A stretch of DNA of 64,000 bases from contig QCIL01000006.1 of assembly GCA_003216725.1 (NCBI GenBank), forward strand, positions 1-64,000. The letters run 5' to 3'. Shown here in pieces: positions 15,840 through 25,755 of this stretch. The notes beneath the pieces are model-generated. The model did not search any database. It had not been told where the DNA came from and worked only from the letters and a program-made list of their open reading frames with translations. Each line of letters begins with the position of its first letter. Positions within the stretch are counted from its first letter, which is position 1. The stretch comes from Prochlorococcus sp. AG-402-L18. Its GTDB lineage: Bacteria > Cyanobacteriota > Cyanobacteriia > PCC-6307 > Cyanobiaceae. A program made the position numbers and the translations under genes.

Positions 15840-17069
15840 TTATTTTGAATTGCTAGCTAGTAAAGCAGTTCCATAGGAGGTTGTTTTATTGCATGTAACT
15901 ATGGGGATATTTATAGTTTTTGCTCTTATTGATCTCCATTGAGGATTTTTAGAACCACCACCGATCGTAACAATTTTTTCGGGAAGAGATCCTGTGATTT
16001 CTTGAAGTTTTTTCCACCCTTTTAATTCAATTTGAGCAAGACCTTCGAGCAATGCATGTAAATAAAGTGAGTCACTCACTGGTCTAGGATTCAGAATTGG
16101 CTCTAATGATGGATTATTTTCTGGAAATCTTTCTCCTTTACTATTAAGTGGTAAAAGATTCAAAGATGTGTGTTTTTTAGGATTTATCTGTCGGCTTAAT
16201 TCTCTGATTTCTGAATCAGAAAAAAATTTAGACAAAATACCGCATCCAGCATTTGAGGCTCCCCCACAAACTAATTCATCTCCAATTCTGTGAATCGTAA
16301 TACCTTTTTCTTTAATATGCTTGTTTATGTTTTTTTTTAGTACGATTGTTGTGCCTAAAATAGTTAAACCTTCTCTTTTTTTTAATCCGGCTGCTAAAAA
16401 GGCAGCATTGGAATCTGTAGTTCCAGAGATTATTTGAAGTTTGTTGTTCAAATTAAATTTTTTGGCTAAGGTCTCATTAATTAATCCAATTGGTAAACCA
16501 CTTTTAATAATTTTAGGTAAGCATTTTATTAAATTTGTGCCAACGTAGCTTTTAGGCCAAGACTCTTTTTCAAGATTCCAACCAAGTTTTATATTATTTC
16601 CCTCTTCCCCGTGAGTCCAATCTTTAATTAACCAACCAGTTATCCAATCAGATTGATGCCTTAATAAGATATTTTCCCCGTATTTATCAATAAGTTTTAA
16701 AGCTTTAGAAAGGCTACTAAAGGGGGTTTTTAAATGATCTTCTCCCTCAGCTAATGAATCTATAAGATCTTTATGACCATCGCAAATCTGATAATAAGGG
16801 ATAGCTTCACCGAAAGTTTTCCCTTTTAAGTCGCAAGCTGTTAATGTTCCAGAGGTACCTGAAATAGCTAATCCCTTAATATCTTTTTTTAATTCGTCAG
16901 GTAAGTTATTTAATAATTCTTGACAAGATGAGCTCCATGATAAAGGACTTGAAAACTGGTATTTATAAATTACTGAACTTGTGTAAACTAAATCTCTATT
17001 TGAATCAATTATGGATATTCGTGCTCCACTAGTGCCGAAATCTAAACCTCCGAAAAACTTCTCTAGCAT
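15840..17069 (-). CDS. FGGY-family sugar kinase
   Basis: ATP-dependent kinase of a pentose/pentulose-type sugar. N-terminal phosphate loop GLDFGTSGARIS, central ISGTTDSNAAFLA, and C-terminal adenosine motif TIGGGSKNPQWR followed by TSYGTALLA. At 409 residues it is shorter than classical xylulokinases and matches the cyanobacterial/plant-plastid subgroup, one member of which was reported to act on D-ribulose; substrate assignment here is inference. Starts 5 bp after metK on the same strand. Confidence 0.85.
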   Translation of the reverse strand: MLEKFFGGLDFGTSGARISIIDSNRDLVYTSSVIYKYQFSSPLSWSSSCQELLNNLPDELKKDIKGLAISGTSGTLTACDLKGKTFGEAIPYYQICDGHKDLIDSLAEGEDHLKTPFSSLSKALKLIDKYGENILLRHQSDWITGWLIKDWTHGEEGNNIKLGWNLEKESWPKSYVGTNLIKCLPKIIKSGLPIGLINETLAKKFNLNNKLQIISGTTDSNAAFLAAGLKKREGLTILGTTIVLKKNINKHIKEKGITIHRIGDELVCGGASNAGCGILSKFFSDSEIRELSRQINPKKHTSLNLLPLNSKGERFPENNPSLEPILNPRPVSDSLYLHALLEGLAQIELKGWKKLQEITGSLPEKIVTIGGGSKNPQWRSIRAKTINIPIVTCNKTTSYGTALLASNSK

Positions 17070-17074
17070 AAATG

Positions 17075-18316
17075 TTATAGAAATATTTTAGAGGCTTGTA
17101 TTAACTGATCTGCTTTCTTTTGTACATTCTCCCAAGGTAGTTGCAAATCATTCCTGCCAAAATGACCATAAGATGCAGTTTTTATAAAGAAATCCCCCCC
17201 CATTTTTTTAGGAAGTTTTTTTAAGTCAAATTCTTCAATTATTGCTGCTGGTCTCAAGTCGAAATTATTTTTTATGATTTCTGTTAAATCAGCTTCTGAT
17301 ATTATCCCAGTCCCGAATGTCTCTATAAGAATTGATATAGGTTTAGCTACTCCAATGGCATAACTTAGTTGCACCTCAGCTTTTTTAGCTAATTTAGCTG
17401 TGACAATACTTTTTGCTACGTATCTTGCTGCATAAGCTGCCGATCTATCCACCTTAGTGGGATCTTTACCAGAAAATGCCCCCCCACCATGTCTCGCATA
17501 ACCACCATAGGTGTCTACGATAATTTTCCTGCCTGTAAGTCCCGCGTCTCCTTGAGGTCCACCTACAACAAATTTTCCAGTCGGATTTACTAAAAATCGA
17601 GTTTCTTCTCTTGATGGTTTTATTGATAAATCTTCAGTAGCAGGTAAAACAACGTTGATCCATAAATCTTCTTTTATTTTTTTGCGAATTTCTGCCTCAT
17701 CTTTAATTCCTTGAATCTCTGAAGTGTGTTGAGTAGAGATTAAAATTGTGTTTATTGAAACAGGAACCCCATCTTTATAATTGATGCTTACTTGTGTTTT
17801 CCCATCAGGTAGTAAATAATCAAGTAAATTTTCATGCCTTACTTTTGCAAGTTGTCTTGCTAATCTATGAGCTAAACTTATGGGTAAAGGCATCATTTCA
17901 GGAGTTTCGTCGCATGCATATCCAAACATTATCCCTTGATCCCCAGCTCCTATATTTTTATCAAAATCGTCATTAGCGTCTTCTGCCTTATTCACGCCCT
18001 GGGAGATATCTGGAGATTGTTCATCTAGAGCAACTAATACAGCGCAACTATTTGAGTCAAACCCTCCAGCTCTAGAACCTTCATATCCAATTTTTTTGAT
18101 TATATTTCTGACTAGTTTAATGTAATCAATCTTTGCGTTCGAGGTAATTTCTCCTGTAAGTAAACACAGACCAGTATTGACTACCGTTTCACAAGCGACT
18201 CTACTTTCAGGATCTTCGGTTAATAGAGCATCTAATACTCCATCACTTATTTGATCACATATTTTGTCAGGGTGGCCTTCAGTAACGGATTCAGATGTGA
18301 AAATAAAATCACTCAT
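17075..18316 (-). CDS. metK: S-adenosylmethionine synthetase
   Basis: Makes SAM from methionine and ATP. Conserved blocks: [19 protein letters not shown] near the N-terminus, [12 protein letters not shown], and the phosphate-binding [19 protein letters not shown]. 413 residues, full length. It lies between rpsA and the FGGY kinase on the same strand. SAM feeds methyltransferases including PrmC in this window, and MtnP recycles a SAM by-product. Confidence 0.98.
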   Translation of the reverse strand: MSDFIFTSESVTEGHPDKICDQISDGVLDALLTEDPESRVACETVVNTGLCLLTGEITSNAKIDYIKLVRNIIKKIGYEGSRAGGFDSNSCAVLVALDEQSPDISQGVNKAEDANDDFDKNIGAGDQGIMFGYACDETPEMMPLPISLAHRLARQLAKVRHENLLDYLLPDGKTQVSINYKDGVPVSINTILISTQHTSEIQGIKDEAEIRKKIKEDLWINVVLPATEDLSIKPSREETRFLVNPTGKFVVGGPQGDAGLTGRKIIVDTYGGYARHGGGAFSGKDPTKVDRSAAYAARYVAKSIVTAKLAKKAEVQLSYAIGVAKPISILIETFGTGIISEADLTEIIKNNFDLRPAAIIEEFDLKKLPKKMGGDFFIKTASYGHFGRNDLQLPWENVQKKADQLIQASKIFL

Positions 18317-18430
18317 AAAAAATTAATTTTTATAGCATTCAAATTGATCCTAGATTAAATCGTAAAAACTAATCAATGTTTATTAATTCCAAATTACAAT
18401 AATTAACTAAAAAATGTATTAATAACTAAT

Positions 18431-19519
18431 TCAATTTTCATCAGAAACGGTAATAAGATCTTCATTTTCATCAGTTTGTTCAAACAACATTTGTTTGTAT
18501 TTGGCAGCCATTTCTTCAGCTTTACTAAAGACTTTTTGTGGATCAGTTAACATATCTCCTGGTTCTGGTTCTAAAGCTTTGGTTGATAAAGATATTCTTC
18601 CCCTCTCAGAATCTAAATCTATAATCATTACTTTCATTTGATCATTTACATTTAAAATATTATGAGGTGTCTCTATGTGTTCGTGACTTATTTCAGAAAT
18701 ATGTAAAAGACCGCTAACTCCTCCAATATCAATAAAAGCTCCATAAGGTTTTATACCCTTTACATTACCAACTACAACTTCTCCAACTTCTAGTCGGTTC
18801 ATTTTCTTCTCGACTAGAGCTCTTCTATGACTTAAGACAAGTCGATTTCTTTCTTCATCAACCTCAAGAAATTTTAAAGGTAAATATTCACCTTCTAAAT
18901 CGTCTTTAATTTTACGTGCACTAATATGAGATCCTGGGATAAAACCTCTCAATCCCTCTACTCTTACAAGAGCACCACCTCTATTTGTTGCAAAGACCTC
19001 TGAATAAATCGTGGCATCTTCTTTTTGTAATTGTCTCACTCTTTCCCAAGCTCTTTGATATTCTATTCTTCTTATAGATAATGCTAGTTGACCGTCTTCA
19101 TTCTCTTCCGTCATTATGAAGAATTCTCTAGTTTCAGAGGGTTGTAAAACATCACTGAGACCTTCTACTCGATTTATCGAAACTTCTTGCATAGGCATGA
19201 AAGCTGCTGTTTTAGCACCTATATCTATCATTGCTCCTTTAGGTTCTAGAGCAAAGACTGTCCCTTTTACTAAATCACCAGGCTTAAAATTATAGTCATA
19301 TTTCCCTAGTAGAGAAGCAAATTCTTCTTGAGTGAAACCTGCAGAATCAAAATCACTATTTTTTCTACTTGAGGATGAATCTGCAGTAGGAATATCCTTA
19401 TTTTCAAATGATAAATCTTCCTCTTTTGGAGTTTCTAAAGATTTCTTTCCTAAAGTTGATTTTTTAATTTCTTTATCATCAGAAATTTCCTTTACTGTTT
19501 GGGAAGAATTTTCGTTCAT
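18431..19519 (-). CDS. rpsA: 30S ribosomal protein S1
   Basis: Short cyanobacterial-type S1 (362 residues) with three S1/OB repeats: GDLVKGTVFALEPKGAMIDIG (~80-150), a degenerate second repeat (~170-235) and GEVVVGNVKGIKPYGAFIDIG (~248-315). The Ser/Lys/Glu-rich N-terminal ~70 residues look disordered. It helps mRNA binding to the 30S subunit, relevant in a genome where many starts lack a Shine-Dalgarno sequence. Its leader has two hairpins (19534-19586). Confidence 0.97.
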   Translation of the reverse strand: MNENSSQTVKEISDDKEIKKSTLGKKSLETPKEEDLSFENKDIPTADSSSSRKNSDFDSAGFTQEEFASLLGKYDYNFKPGDLVKGTVFALEPKGAMIDIGAKTAAFMPMQEVSINRVEGLSDVLQPSETREFFIMTEENEDGQLALSIRRIEYQRAWERVRQLQKEDATIYSEVFATNRGGALVRVEGLRGFIPGSHISARKIKDDLEGEYLPLKFLEVDEERNRLVLSHRRALVEKKMNRLEVGEVVVGNVKGIKPYGAFIDIGGVSGLLHISEISHEHIETPHNILNVNDQMKVMIIDLDSERGRISLSTKALEPEPGDMLTDPQKVFSKAEEMAAKYKQMLFEQTDENEDLITVSDEN

Positions 19520-19533
19520 TTTTGAAGACGCAG

Positions 19534-19586
19534 ACTACCTAAGGTAGTTAGAAAGGTATGCTTTTAGCCTGCAAACCAAAAAGCAT
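19534..19586 (-). promoter_or_regulatory. Two stem-loops in the rpsA leader
   Basis: On the minus strand, ATGCTTTT...AAAAGCAT (8 bp, 13-nt loop) is followed by ACTACC-TTA-GGTAGT (6 bp), 14 bases before the rpsA ATG. No U-tract follows either, so they are not terminators. S1 is autoregulated at translation in E. coli; a similar role is inference. Confidence 0.45.
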
Positions 19587-19625
19587 ATTAATGTATTAGA
19601 TATTCTACACTTTAATATGCAGAAT

Positions 19626-20105
19626 TTATAAAATAGAAGCTAATTGATTTTTTGAACTTCCCTTTAATGATTCAAGAGTAGAAACAAAATCTTTTACACC
19701 ATTAAACTTTCTATAAACTGAAGCATATCTTATGTATGCAACTTCATTTTCTTCTCTAAGCCTTGTGAGAACCAATTCTCCAATTTGAGAAGATTTAATA
19801 TCTTTGTTTGAGTCTTGTACTACTTGGGATTCAATAGCATCAACAAAATTTATGATCGCATCTCTTGAAAATTTTGTTTTCTCGCATGCCCTGGATATGC
19901 CATTAATCAATTTGTCTTTATTAAACAATTCTCTGCTCCCGTCATTCTTAATCACTGATATTGGCATTGTTTCTACTCTTTCATATGTTGTAAATCTAAA
20001 TCCACAATTTAAACATTCTCTCCTCCTCCTCACACTCTTTCCAGTGTCAGCAGATCTTGATTCCAAAACTCTACTGTCTGTATTTTTACAGGTAGGACAC
20101 TGCAT
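19626..20105 (-). CDS. nrdR: Transcriptional repressor NrdR
   Basis: Nucleotide-sensing repressor of ribonucleotide reductase genes. N-terminal zinc ribbon with CPTC at 3-6 and CLNCGF, followed by the [17 protein letters not shown] signature and an ATP-cone domain (~50-140). 159 residues, full length. No convincing pair of NrdR boxes was noticed in this window, so the targets lie elsewhere. Confidence 0.96.
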   Translation of the reverse strand: MQCPTCKNTDSRVLESRSADTGKSVRRRRECLNCGFRFTTYERVETMPISVIKNDGSRELFNKDKLINGISRACEKTKFSRDAIINFVDAIESQVVQDSNKDIKSSQIGELVLTRLREENEVAYIRYASVYRKFNGVKDFVSTLESLKGSSKNQLASIL

Positions 20106-20160
20106 ATAGCGAAATAAGACATACTGTACCTCTAATAGTAGAGTAATTTCAGGATTATGA

Positions 20161-20209
20161 AAAGTATTTAAAAAACCCCCTTTAAAAAAAGGAGGTTTTT
20201 AAATACTTT
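20161..20209. terminator. Long symmetric hairpin between psbT and nrdR
   Basis: A nearly perfect inverted repeat: AAAGTATTT AAAAACC on the left and GGTTTTT AAATACTTT on the right, with one mismatch in the GC core (CCCCC against GGAGG). A/T runs on both sides allow termination on either strand; on the minus strand it would end the psbB-psbT transcript. Confidence 0.75.
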
Positions 20210-20306
20210 ATTTTCTGTCAAATTTAGGGGGATCTCTAAAAGCGACCGCAAAAAATAGAGTAACAACTGCGAGAGTTAAAATAAGTACGTAAGCAAAGGC
20301 TTCCAT
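20208..20306 (-). CDS. psbT: Photosystem II protein T
   Basis: 32 residues: [19 protein letters not shown] then a short stromal tail [11 protein letters not shown]. Single-helix subunit at the PSII dimer interface. It is 23 bp downstream of psbB on the same strand, the classical psbB-psbT arrangement, and its stop codon touches the terminator hairpin. Confidence 0.95.
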   Translation of the reverse strand: MEAFAYVLILTLAVVTLFFAVAFRDPPKFDRK

Positions 20307-20329
20307 GAGAAAAAATAATAAAGTTGACT

Positions 20330-21853
20330 TTAAACCCTTCCTGGGATTCTTCTAGTGGATTCATCACCAAGCTTCTTAAAGAGTCCGAACTCAACTTGAT
20401 CGCCTATTTCAGCGTCAATTCCAGCAAAGGAATCTCTATAAAGGGTTCTTGATGCATGCCACCAGTGACCAAATAAGAACAATAATCCAAAACACAAATG
20501 TGCATAAGTAAACCAAGCTCTTGGGGAGCTCCTGAATACCCCATCAGACTTGTAAGTTTCTCTATCGAACTTGAAGGCTTCTCCTAGCTGTGCTTTTCTG
20601 GCCAACCTTTTAACTACAGCAGGGTCTGTAAATGTTTGACCATTAAGATCTCCACCATAAATTGTAGCTGTTATGCCAGTTTGTTCGAATGAATACTTTG
20701 CCTCAGCTCTTCTGAAAGGGATATCAGCTCTTACATTACCTTCTTTATCCTCAAGAATAACAGGGAAATTTTCAAAGAAGTTGGGAATTCTTCTAACTTC
20801 TAAATCATTACCATCTTTATCTTGGAATGCGATGTGACCCTGCCAACCGGTAGGTAATCCATCACCATTAACAAGAGCTCCAACTCTAAACAGTCCTCCT
20901 TTAGCAGGACTATTTCCTACATAATCATAAAATGCTAATTTCTCAGGAATCGATGCATATGCTTCTTCCCTAGTAGCACCATTATCAATAGCGGTTTGAA
21001 CTCTTCTATTAATTTCCGTTTTGAAATAACCAGAATCCCATTGGTACCTTGTTGGCCCAAATAGTTCAACAGGAGTAGTTGCTGAGCCATACCACATAGT
21101 CCCTGCTACAACAAATGAAACAAAAAGAACAGCAGCTAAAGCGCTAGCTAAGACTCCTTCTAAACTTCCTAGTTTAAGAGCTCTGTATAGCCTCTCTCCA
21201 GGCCTATTAGTAATGTGGAATATTCCACCAATAATCCCCATAAGTCCTGCAGCAATGTGGTTTGCTACTATTCCTCCAGGGTTAAAGGGATTAAATCCAT
21301 CAACCCCCCAAGAAGGTGCTACAGGCTCTACATGTCCTGTTAATCCATATGGGTCTGAGACCCATATTCCAACATTTGCGCAATGAAAGGCACCAAAACC
21401 AAAACAAGTAAGACCTGCAAGAAGAAGGTGTATCCCAAATATTCTTGGAAGATCAAGAGCAGGTTCGCCTGTCCTTGAGTCTTCCCATAAATCTAAATCC
21501 CAATATGTCCAATGCCAAATTGAAGCGAGCATTAAGAGACCACTGAATACTATGTGAGCAGCAGCAACACCCTCAAAGCTCCAGAATCCTGGATCAACCC
21601 CAGTGGCTCCCGTGATATCCCATCCGTTCCAACTACTTGTGATACCTAATCTTGCCATAAAAGGCATGACATACATCCCCTGTCTCCACATTGGATTGAG
21701 AACAGCGTCAGAAGGGTCAAAAATGGCTAATTCGTATAAAGCCATTGAGCCGGCCCAGCCGGCTAATAATGCAGTATGCATGAGATGCACAGCAAGCAGT
21801 CGACCTGGGTCGTTAATAACTACTGTGTGAACTCGATACCAAGGCAATCCCAT
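20330..21853 (-). CDS. psbB: Photosystem II CP47 chlorophyll-binding protein
   Basis: Inner antenna of PSII. 507 residues starting [20 protein letters not shown], with six membrane helices carrying paired histidines (for example [44 protein letters not shown]) and the large lumenal loop between helices V and VI. The C-terminal helix is followed by [12 protein letters not shown]. The 220-bp gap to the divergent ferredoxin gene holds the promoters. Confidence 0.98.
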   Translation of the reverse strand: MGLPWYRVHTVVINDPGRLLAVHLMHTALLAGWAGSMALYELAIFDPSDAVLNPMWRQGMYVMPFMARLGITSSWNGWDITGATGVDPGFWSFEGVAAAHIVFSGLLMLASIWHWTYWDLDLWEDSRTGEPALDLPRIFGIHLLLAGLTCFGFGAFHCANVGIWVSDPYGLTGHVEPVAPSWGVDGFNPFNPGGIVANHIAAGLMGIIGGIFHITNRPGERLYRALKLGSLEGVLASALAAVLFVSFVVAGTMWYGSATTPVELFGPTRYQWDSGYFKTEINRRVQTAIDNGATREEAYASIPEKLAFYDYVGNSPAKGGLFRVGALVNGDGLPTGWQGHIAFQDKDGNDLEVRRIPNFFENFPVILEDKEGNVRADIPFRRAEAKYSFEQTGITATIYGGDLNGQTFTDPAVVKRLARKAQLGEAFKFDRETYKSDGVFRSSPRAWFTYAHLCFGLLFLFGHWWHASRTLYRDSFAGIDAEIGDQVEFGLFKKLGDESTRRIPGRV

Positions 21854-22076
21854 CGGTTAAAATTCTTGTAACGATGCTGAATAAACAGCTAAACAACATG
21901 ATAGTAAGGGTTTTTTACGCTTTGAGGGATTTTTGTAAATAAATTAATTTTTTTAGTAAAATTGCTCTAATCGTTTTGTGTAACTTAAGTTTCGGGGAAT
22001 TTTAGACAAAAAATTGTTAATATTTTGGTCACAATTCTCAAAGTAAAACGCCAAAATATAAAAAAATAACAAAAAA

Positions 22077-22439
22077 ATGGCAACAATCAGATTCATCCGC
22101 GAAGGAATTGATATTCAATGTAATCCCGGAGAAAATTTACGAGATCTCGTGATTAAAGAAAAATTACAACTATATGGCTTAAAAGGGATTTTGGGCAATT
22201 GCGGCGGCGCCGGTCAATGTAGCACATGTTTTGTCTCAGTTGAAGGGGGTACCAAAAATTCTTTAACTCCACTCACTTCTGTGGAAGAAGAAAAACTAAA
22301 GAATAGGCCTGATAATTGGAGGCTTGCTTGCCAAACTCTAATCAAATCATCAGCATTAATTCTTACAAAACCTCAATCTCCTCCATCGAACTTAGAAGAA
22401 TTGAGAAATTCAGCTGAGAATAAGAAACTACCTCGTTAA
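22077..22439 (+). CDS. 2Fe-2S ferredoxin-like protein
   Basis: 120-residue plant-type ferredoxin fold protein. Cluster ligands appear in NCGGAGQCSTCFVS and LACQT (four cysteines spaced C-x6-C-x2-C plus a distal C). The N-terminus IRFIREGIDIQCNPGENLRDL and the GTK/PLT region are atypical for the main photosynthetic ferredoxin, so it is probably a specialised electron carrier. Next gene is psbM. No Shine-Dalgarno; the start follows an A-rich run. Confidence 0.88.
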   Translation: MATIRFIREGIDIQCNPGENLRDLVIKEKLQLYGLKGILGNCGGAGQCSTCFVSVEGGTKNSLTPLTSVEEEKLKNRPDNWRLACQTLIKSSALILTKPQSPPSNLEELRNSAENKKLPR

Positions 22440-22546
22440 ATTGTTTAAGACTGTTAATGAGTTTGCGAAATTTTAGATTTTTACACTTTATTTCAAATTA
22501 AAGGTTTATATTCATAATACAAATGACTTTGACTTTTTTGAATTAA

Positions 22547-22699
22547 ATGGAAACAACAAATTTCGGATTCGTAGCTAGCCTTCTTTTTGTAGGTGTTCCA
22601 ACCATCTTTTTGATAGGTTTATTTATTTCTACGCAAGATGGTGAAAAATCAAGCTTTTATTCAGACTCTAGTAAAGGTAAATTAGGTCCAAAGCGCTAA
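22547..22699 (+). CDS. psbM: Photosystem II protein M
   Basis: 50 residues: METTNFGFVASLLFVGVPTIFLIGLFISTQ, then a 20-residue Ser/Lys tail longer than in freshwater cyanobacteria. Single-helix subunit at the PSII dimer interface. It sits between the ferredoxin gene and prmC, 13 bp ahead of the latter. Confidence 0.93.
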   Translation: METTNFGFVASLLFVGVPTIFLIGLFISTQDGEKSSFYSDSSKGKLGPKR

Positions 22700-22712
22700 G
22701 AATTAAATTTTA

Positions 22713-23582
22713 ATGTTTAATGTTTCCACGCAAAAACTACTATCGTGGAAAAAAAAACAACTTTTAATAGGGGGAGATGTTCAATCATTGAATTTTTTAT
22801 TAGATTCTGTTGGCGGATTATCTAATAAAAAATTAAACTTAATAAAATTTAAATCAGAACAAAATATAAAACTAAAAGTAAATTTAGAATATCTAGAAAT
22901 TTTATGGGATAAGCATATAAGTAGTTCTATCCCAATCCAACATTTATGTGGACTTGCTTTTTGGAGAGATCTTAGATTAGAGGTTTCCAATAAAGTTCTT
23001 ATTCCAAGACCAGAAACAGAGCTCATTATCGATATTGCTTTAGAAACTTTTAAAGATAGATATGAAAGAATCACATTTGTCGATCTTGGAACAGGATCTG
23101 GTGCAATAAGTATTGCATTGGCATTAAAAAATCCACAATGGTTTGGAATTGCAACTGATATTGATAAAAACGCAATAGAAATCGCTTCGAGAAATTATGC
23201 AAATTGCCCTAATAACTCAAATTTAAAATTTATATGCGGACATTGGTGGGAACCTCTCAAAAATTTCGAAGGGGAAATAGATCTTGCCATCTCAAACCCA
23301 CCCTATATTCCTAGAGAAACTTATGAAAAATTACCAACTGAAGTGAAGAAATACGAACCAAAAACCGCTCTTTTAGGAGGAGAATCTGGCTTAGATCATA
23401 TTCAGGAAATAGTTAAAAAAGCACCTATATTTTTACGTGAAAAAGGTTTTTTAATTCTTGAAAATCACTTTAATCAAGGTGATAAAGTTAAAAATATTTT
23501 TTTAGAAAATGGTTTTACATTGGTCAAGGTATTGCAAGATTTCTCTGGTATTGGAAGATTTACAATTGGGAGATATAAATAG
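22713..23582 (+). CDS. prmC: Release factor glutamine methyltransferase
   Basis: Methylates the GGQ glutamine of release factors using SAM. Motif I DLGTGSGAISIALA, the catalytic NPPY motif (ISNPPYIPRE), and the linker PLQHLCG-like element (PIQHLCGLAFWRDL). 289 residues, full length. 21 bp before tsaC, probably one operon of translation-fidelity enzymes. Confidence 0.95.
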   Translation: MFNVSTQKLLSWKKKQLLIGGDVQSLNFLLDSVGGLSNKKLNLIKFKSEQNIKLKVNLEYLEILWDKHISSSIPIQHLCGLAFWRDLRLEVSNKVLIPRPETELIIDIALETFKDRYERITFVDLGTGSGAISIALALKNPQWFGIATDIDKNAIEIASRNYANCPNNSNLKFICGHWWEPLKNFEGEIDLAISNPPYIPRETYEKLPTEVKKYEPKTALLGGESGLDHIQEIVKKAPIFLREKGFLILENHFNQGDKVKNIFLENGFTLVKVLQDFSGIGRFTIGRYK

Positions 23583-23603
23583 TTTATTATTGAACAACTA
23601 AAA

Positions 23604-24185
23604 ATGAACATTATAAAACAAAATTTAGCTATAGAAAAAATAAATCATGGTTATCCAATCATTTTTCAGACTGATACTTTACCAGCTATTGGTTGCTTGC
23701 CAAGTTACTCAGAAATTATTTATAAGACAAAAAAAAGAGATAAAAAAAAGCCACTAATTCTCATGGGAGCAGAAACTTGTCAAGTTGAAGAGTATGTACA
23801 TAAATCTGCATTACAAGATTACAAAAGTATATCTTCTCAATATTGGCCAGGAGCTTTAACAATGATTATCCCTATCTCAAACAAAAAAAAATCAATAGTT
23901 ACGAGTAGTAATTTGACTATTGGAATAAGAGTACCTAATTCACTAATGGCAAAGTCACTCATTAAAGAAACTGGTCCATTACTAACTTCTAGTGCAAATT
24001 TATCAGGTGTTAATCCAAAAAAAACCGCAGAAGAGGTGTCGCTCAATATGCCAGGCATTGATATTTTAGGGCCTGTACCTTGGGATGAATGTAGTGGTGA
24101 AGCTAGTACGATTATATTTTGGGTTAAAAAAGGAAAATGGAAATTAATTAGAAAGGGGAAAGTTCATATTCCAGAGGTTGCCTGA
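23604..24185 (+). CDS. tsaC: Threonylcarbamoyl-AMP synthase (YrdC/Sua5 family)
   Basis: First enzyme of the t6A37 tRNA modification pathway. Conserved blocks: PIIFQTDTLPAIGC, KKRDKKKPLILM, WPGALTMIIP, GIRVPNS and LLTSSANLSG. 193 residues, YrdC domain only. A t6A-requiring tRNA (tRNA-Thr UGU) is encoded 176 bp downstream. Its TGA overlaps the next ATG by one base (TGATG). Confidence 0.93.
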   Translation: MNIIKQNLAIEKINHGYPIIFQTDTLPAIGCLPSYSEIIYKTKKRDKKKPLILMGAETCQVEEYVHKSALQDYKSISSQYWPGALTMIIPISNKKKSIVTSSNLTIGIRVPNSLMAKSLIKETGPLLTSSANLSGVNPKKTAEEVSLNMPGIDILGPVPWDECSGEASTIIFWVKKGKWKLIRKGKVHIPEVA

Positions 24186-24346
24186 TGCTTTTTTTGTTTT
24201 TTTTTATATTCTTGATCCAATTTTTTGCTTATTGGTTATTTGAACCCATTTCTCAAATCTTTACTCATATAGTTGAAATTAGGTATTTACCATTTTTTCT
24301 TTTATTAGTTTTTATTTTTCTGTTTTCTTTTAATCAAGAAGAATAA
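24185..24346 (+). CDS. 53-residue membrane protein, unknown
   Basis: Begins at TGATG overlapping the tsaC stop. Two hydrophobic helices (MLFLFFFIFLIQFFAYWLF and YLPFFLLLVFIFLFSF) flank a short polar loop; ends NQEE. The coupling to tsaC and the sustained coding frame support a real gene. No known family. Confidence 0.6.
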   Translation: MLFLFFFIFLIQFFAYWLFEPISQIFTHIVEIRYLPFFLLLVFIFLFSFNQEE

Positions 24347-24360
24347 TAATAAGTTTTATA

Positions 24361-24432
24361 TGCCGGCTAACAGATTTGAACTGATGACCTTCGCTTTACA
24401 AAAGCGCTGCTCTACCGCTGAGCTAAGCCGGC
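24361..24432 (-). tRNA. tRNA-Thr (TGT)
   Basis: 72 nt on the minus strand. Acceptor GCCGGCT/AGCCGGC, D-arm TAGCTCAGCGGTAGAGCA, anticodon loop TTTGTAA giving UGU, T-loop TTCAAATC. CCA is not encoded. Confidence 0.96.
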
Positions 24433-24497
24433 GAAATTCTATTTTACATATAAGAGGGTAAATTAGGAATTTATTAAATTAGCTTTTTGAAATTTTA

Positions 24498-24815
24498 TTA
24501 TTTCTTTGGATTTTTATCATTTTTCTTAAATTGAATTTCTCCAGAAAGGGTTCTTTTGATTGGTAAATTGGCAACTAATGCAGTCATCCTGTCTTCTGTT
24601 TCTAAACTTACAGCTACTTCATCAAAATCAATCTCAACATATTTAGCCACAACATCAAGAATCTCTTTTCTCATTTTGTCAAGAAGATCCGTGGTCAGTG
24701 AACTCATGTCAACTCTGTCATGAGCAAGAACTAACTGTAATCTTTCCCTAGCAGTGTTAGCACTTGCTGGCTCTCTGCCTAATAATTTGTTGATAAGGTC
24801 TCTAAGCGTCATCAT
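24498..24815 (-). CDS. minE: Cell division topological specificity factor MinE
   Basis: Stimulates MinD ATPase and drives Min oscillation to place the division site. 105 residues: membrane-targeting N-terminus ([11 protein letters not shown]), the [13 protein letters not shown] contact helix, and the C-terminal dimerisation domain ([15 protein letters not shown]). 3 bp after minD. A second ATG one codon in is an equally good start. Confidence 0.96.
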   Translation of the reverse strand: MMTLRDLINKLLGREPASANTARERLQLVLAHDRVDMSSLTTDLLDKMRKEILDVVAKYVEIDFDEVAVSLETEDRMTALVANLPIKRTLSGEIQFKKNDKNPKK

Positions 24816-24818
24816 TTT

Positions 24819-25658
24819 TTAGAAAATCTTAGTTTGCATTAATCTCATAAACTTATCTTTTAAGCTTTTACCTTCGTTCTTTGGATCGATAATTGGAATA
24901 TCTTTTCCTGTAAGCCTTTGCGAAACATTTAAATAGCATTTTTTTGCCGGAGATTTATTATCTGAAAGAGTTAGAGGTTCTCCTCTATTAGTACTTATTA
25001 TTACTTGTTCATCTTCGAGAACAATACCTAGCAAAGGTAATGAAAGAATACTTTGAACATCCTCTATTGAAAGCATTTCTTGATTTGCCATCATATTAGG
25101 TCTAACTCTATTAATAACAAGTTGTATTGGTTGTATATCTGATGTATTAAGTATTCCTATTACCCTATCTGCATCACGAACTGCAGATAACTCAGGATTA
25201 GTAACAACTATGGCTTCTTTACATGCGGAAAGAGCATTTTTAAAACCATCTTCAACTCCAGCAGGACAATCAACAAGAACATAATCAAATTTTTCACAAA
25301 GTAAATTGCTTATTTTTTTCATATCCTCAGGTCTCATCCAATCCAACATTCTAGGATCACCTGCTGGTAGAAGCGCTAAATTAGGTTCTTTTTTGTGTCT
25401 CACTAATGCTTGATCTAAACGACAGGTTTTATCAAGAACATCTTGGGCGGTATATATAATTCGGTTTTCTAAACCTAAAAGAAGATCTAAGTTTCTTAAT
25501 CCAAAATCAGCGTCAAGAACAGCTGTTGATGCCCCACTGTGTGCAAGAGCAATGCCTAAGTTTGCAGTTAAAGTGGTTTTCCCAACTCCACCTTTTCCTG
25601 AACAAACCAAAATGGTGCGCGTATGATCCGCCACAAATAGATTAAAATTATTTTCCAA
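24819..25658 (-). CDS. minD: Septum site-determining ATPase MinD
   Basis: ParA/MinD-family ATPase. Deviant Walker A CSGKGGVGKTT near residue 20, switch I DADFGLRNLDLLLG, switch II VDCPAGVEDGF, and a C-terminal amphipathic membrane helix (SLKDKFMRLM). 279 residues. The N-terminal ~13 residues (MENNFNLFVADHT) are longer than in E. coli MinD. Middle gene of minC-minD-minE. Confidence 0.97.
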   Translation of the reverse strand: MENNFNLFVADHTRTILVCSGKGGVGKTTLTANLGIALAHSGASTAVLDADFGLRNLDLLLGLENRIIYTAQDVLDKTCRLDQALVRHKKEPNLALLPAGDPRMLDWMRPEDMKKISNLLCEKFDYVLVDCPAGVEDGFKNALSACKEAIVVTNPELSAVRDADRVIGILNTSDIQPIQLVINRVRPNMMANQEMLSIEDVQSILSLPLLGIVLEDEQVIISTNRGEPLTLSDNKSPAKKCYLNVSQRLTGKDIPIIDPKNEGKSLKDKFMRLMQTKIF

Positions 25659-25755
25659 ATAATAAGATAGATTCTATAAAGTTAATTTTAAGAAAGATTA
25701 AGTAATCCTTAAATTTGCAATCTGCAAAAAAAAATATTTCAAATTATTGATTTTT

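Noticed and set aside
24361-24432. tRNA-Thr as another integration site
   Set aside because: No second copy of its 3' end was noticed on either side.
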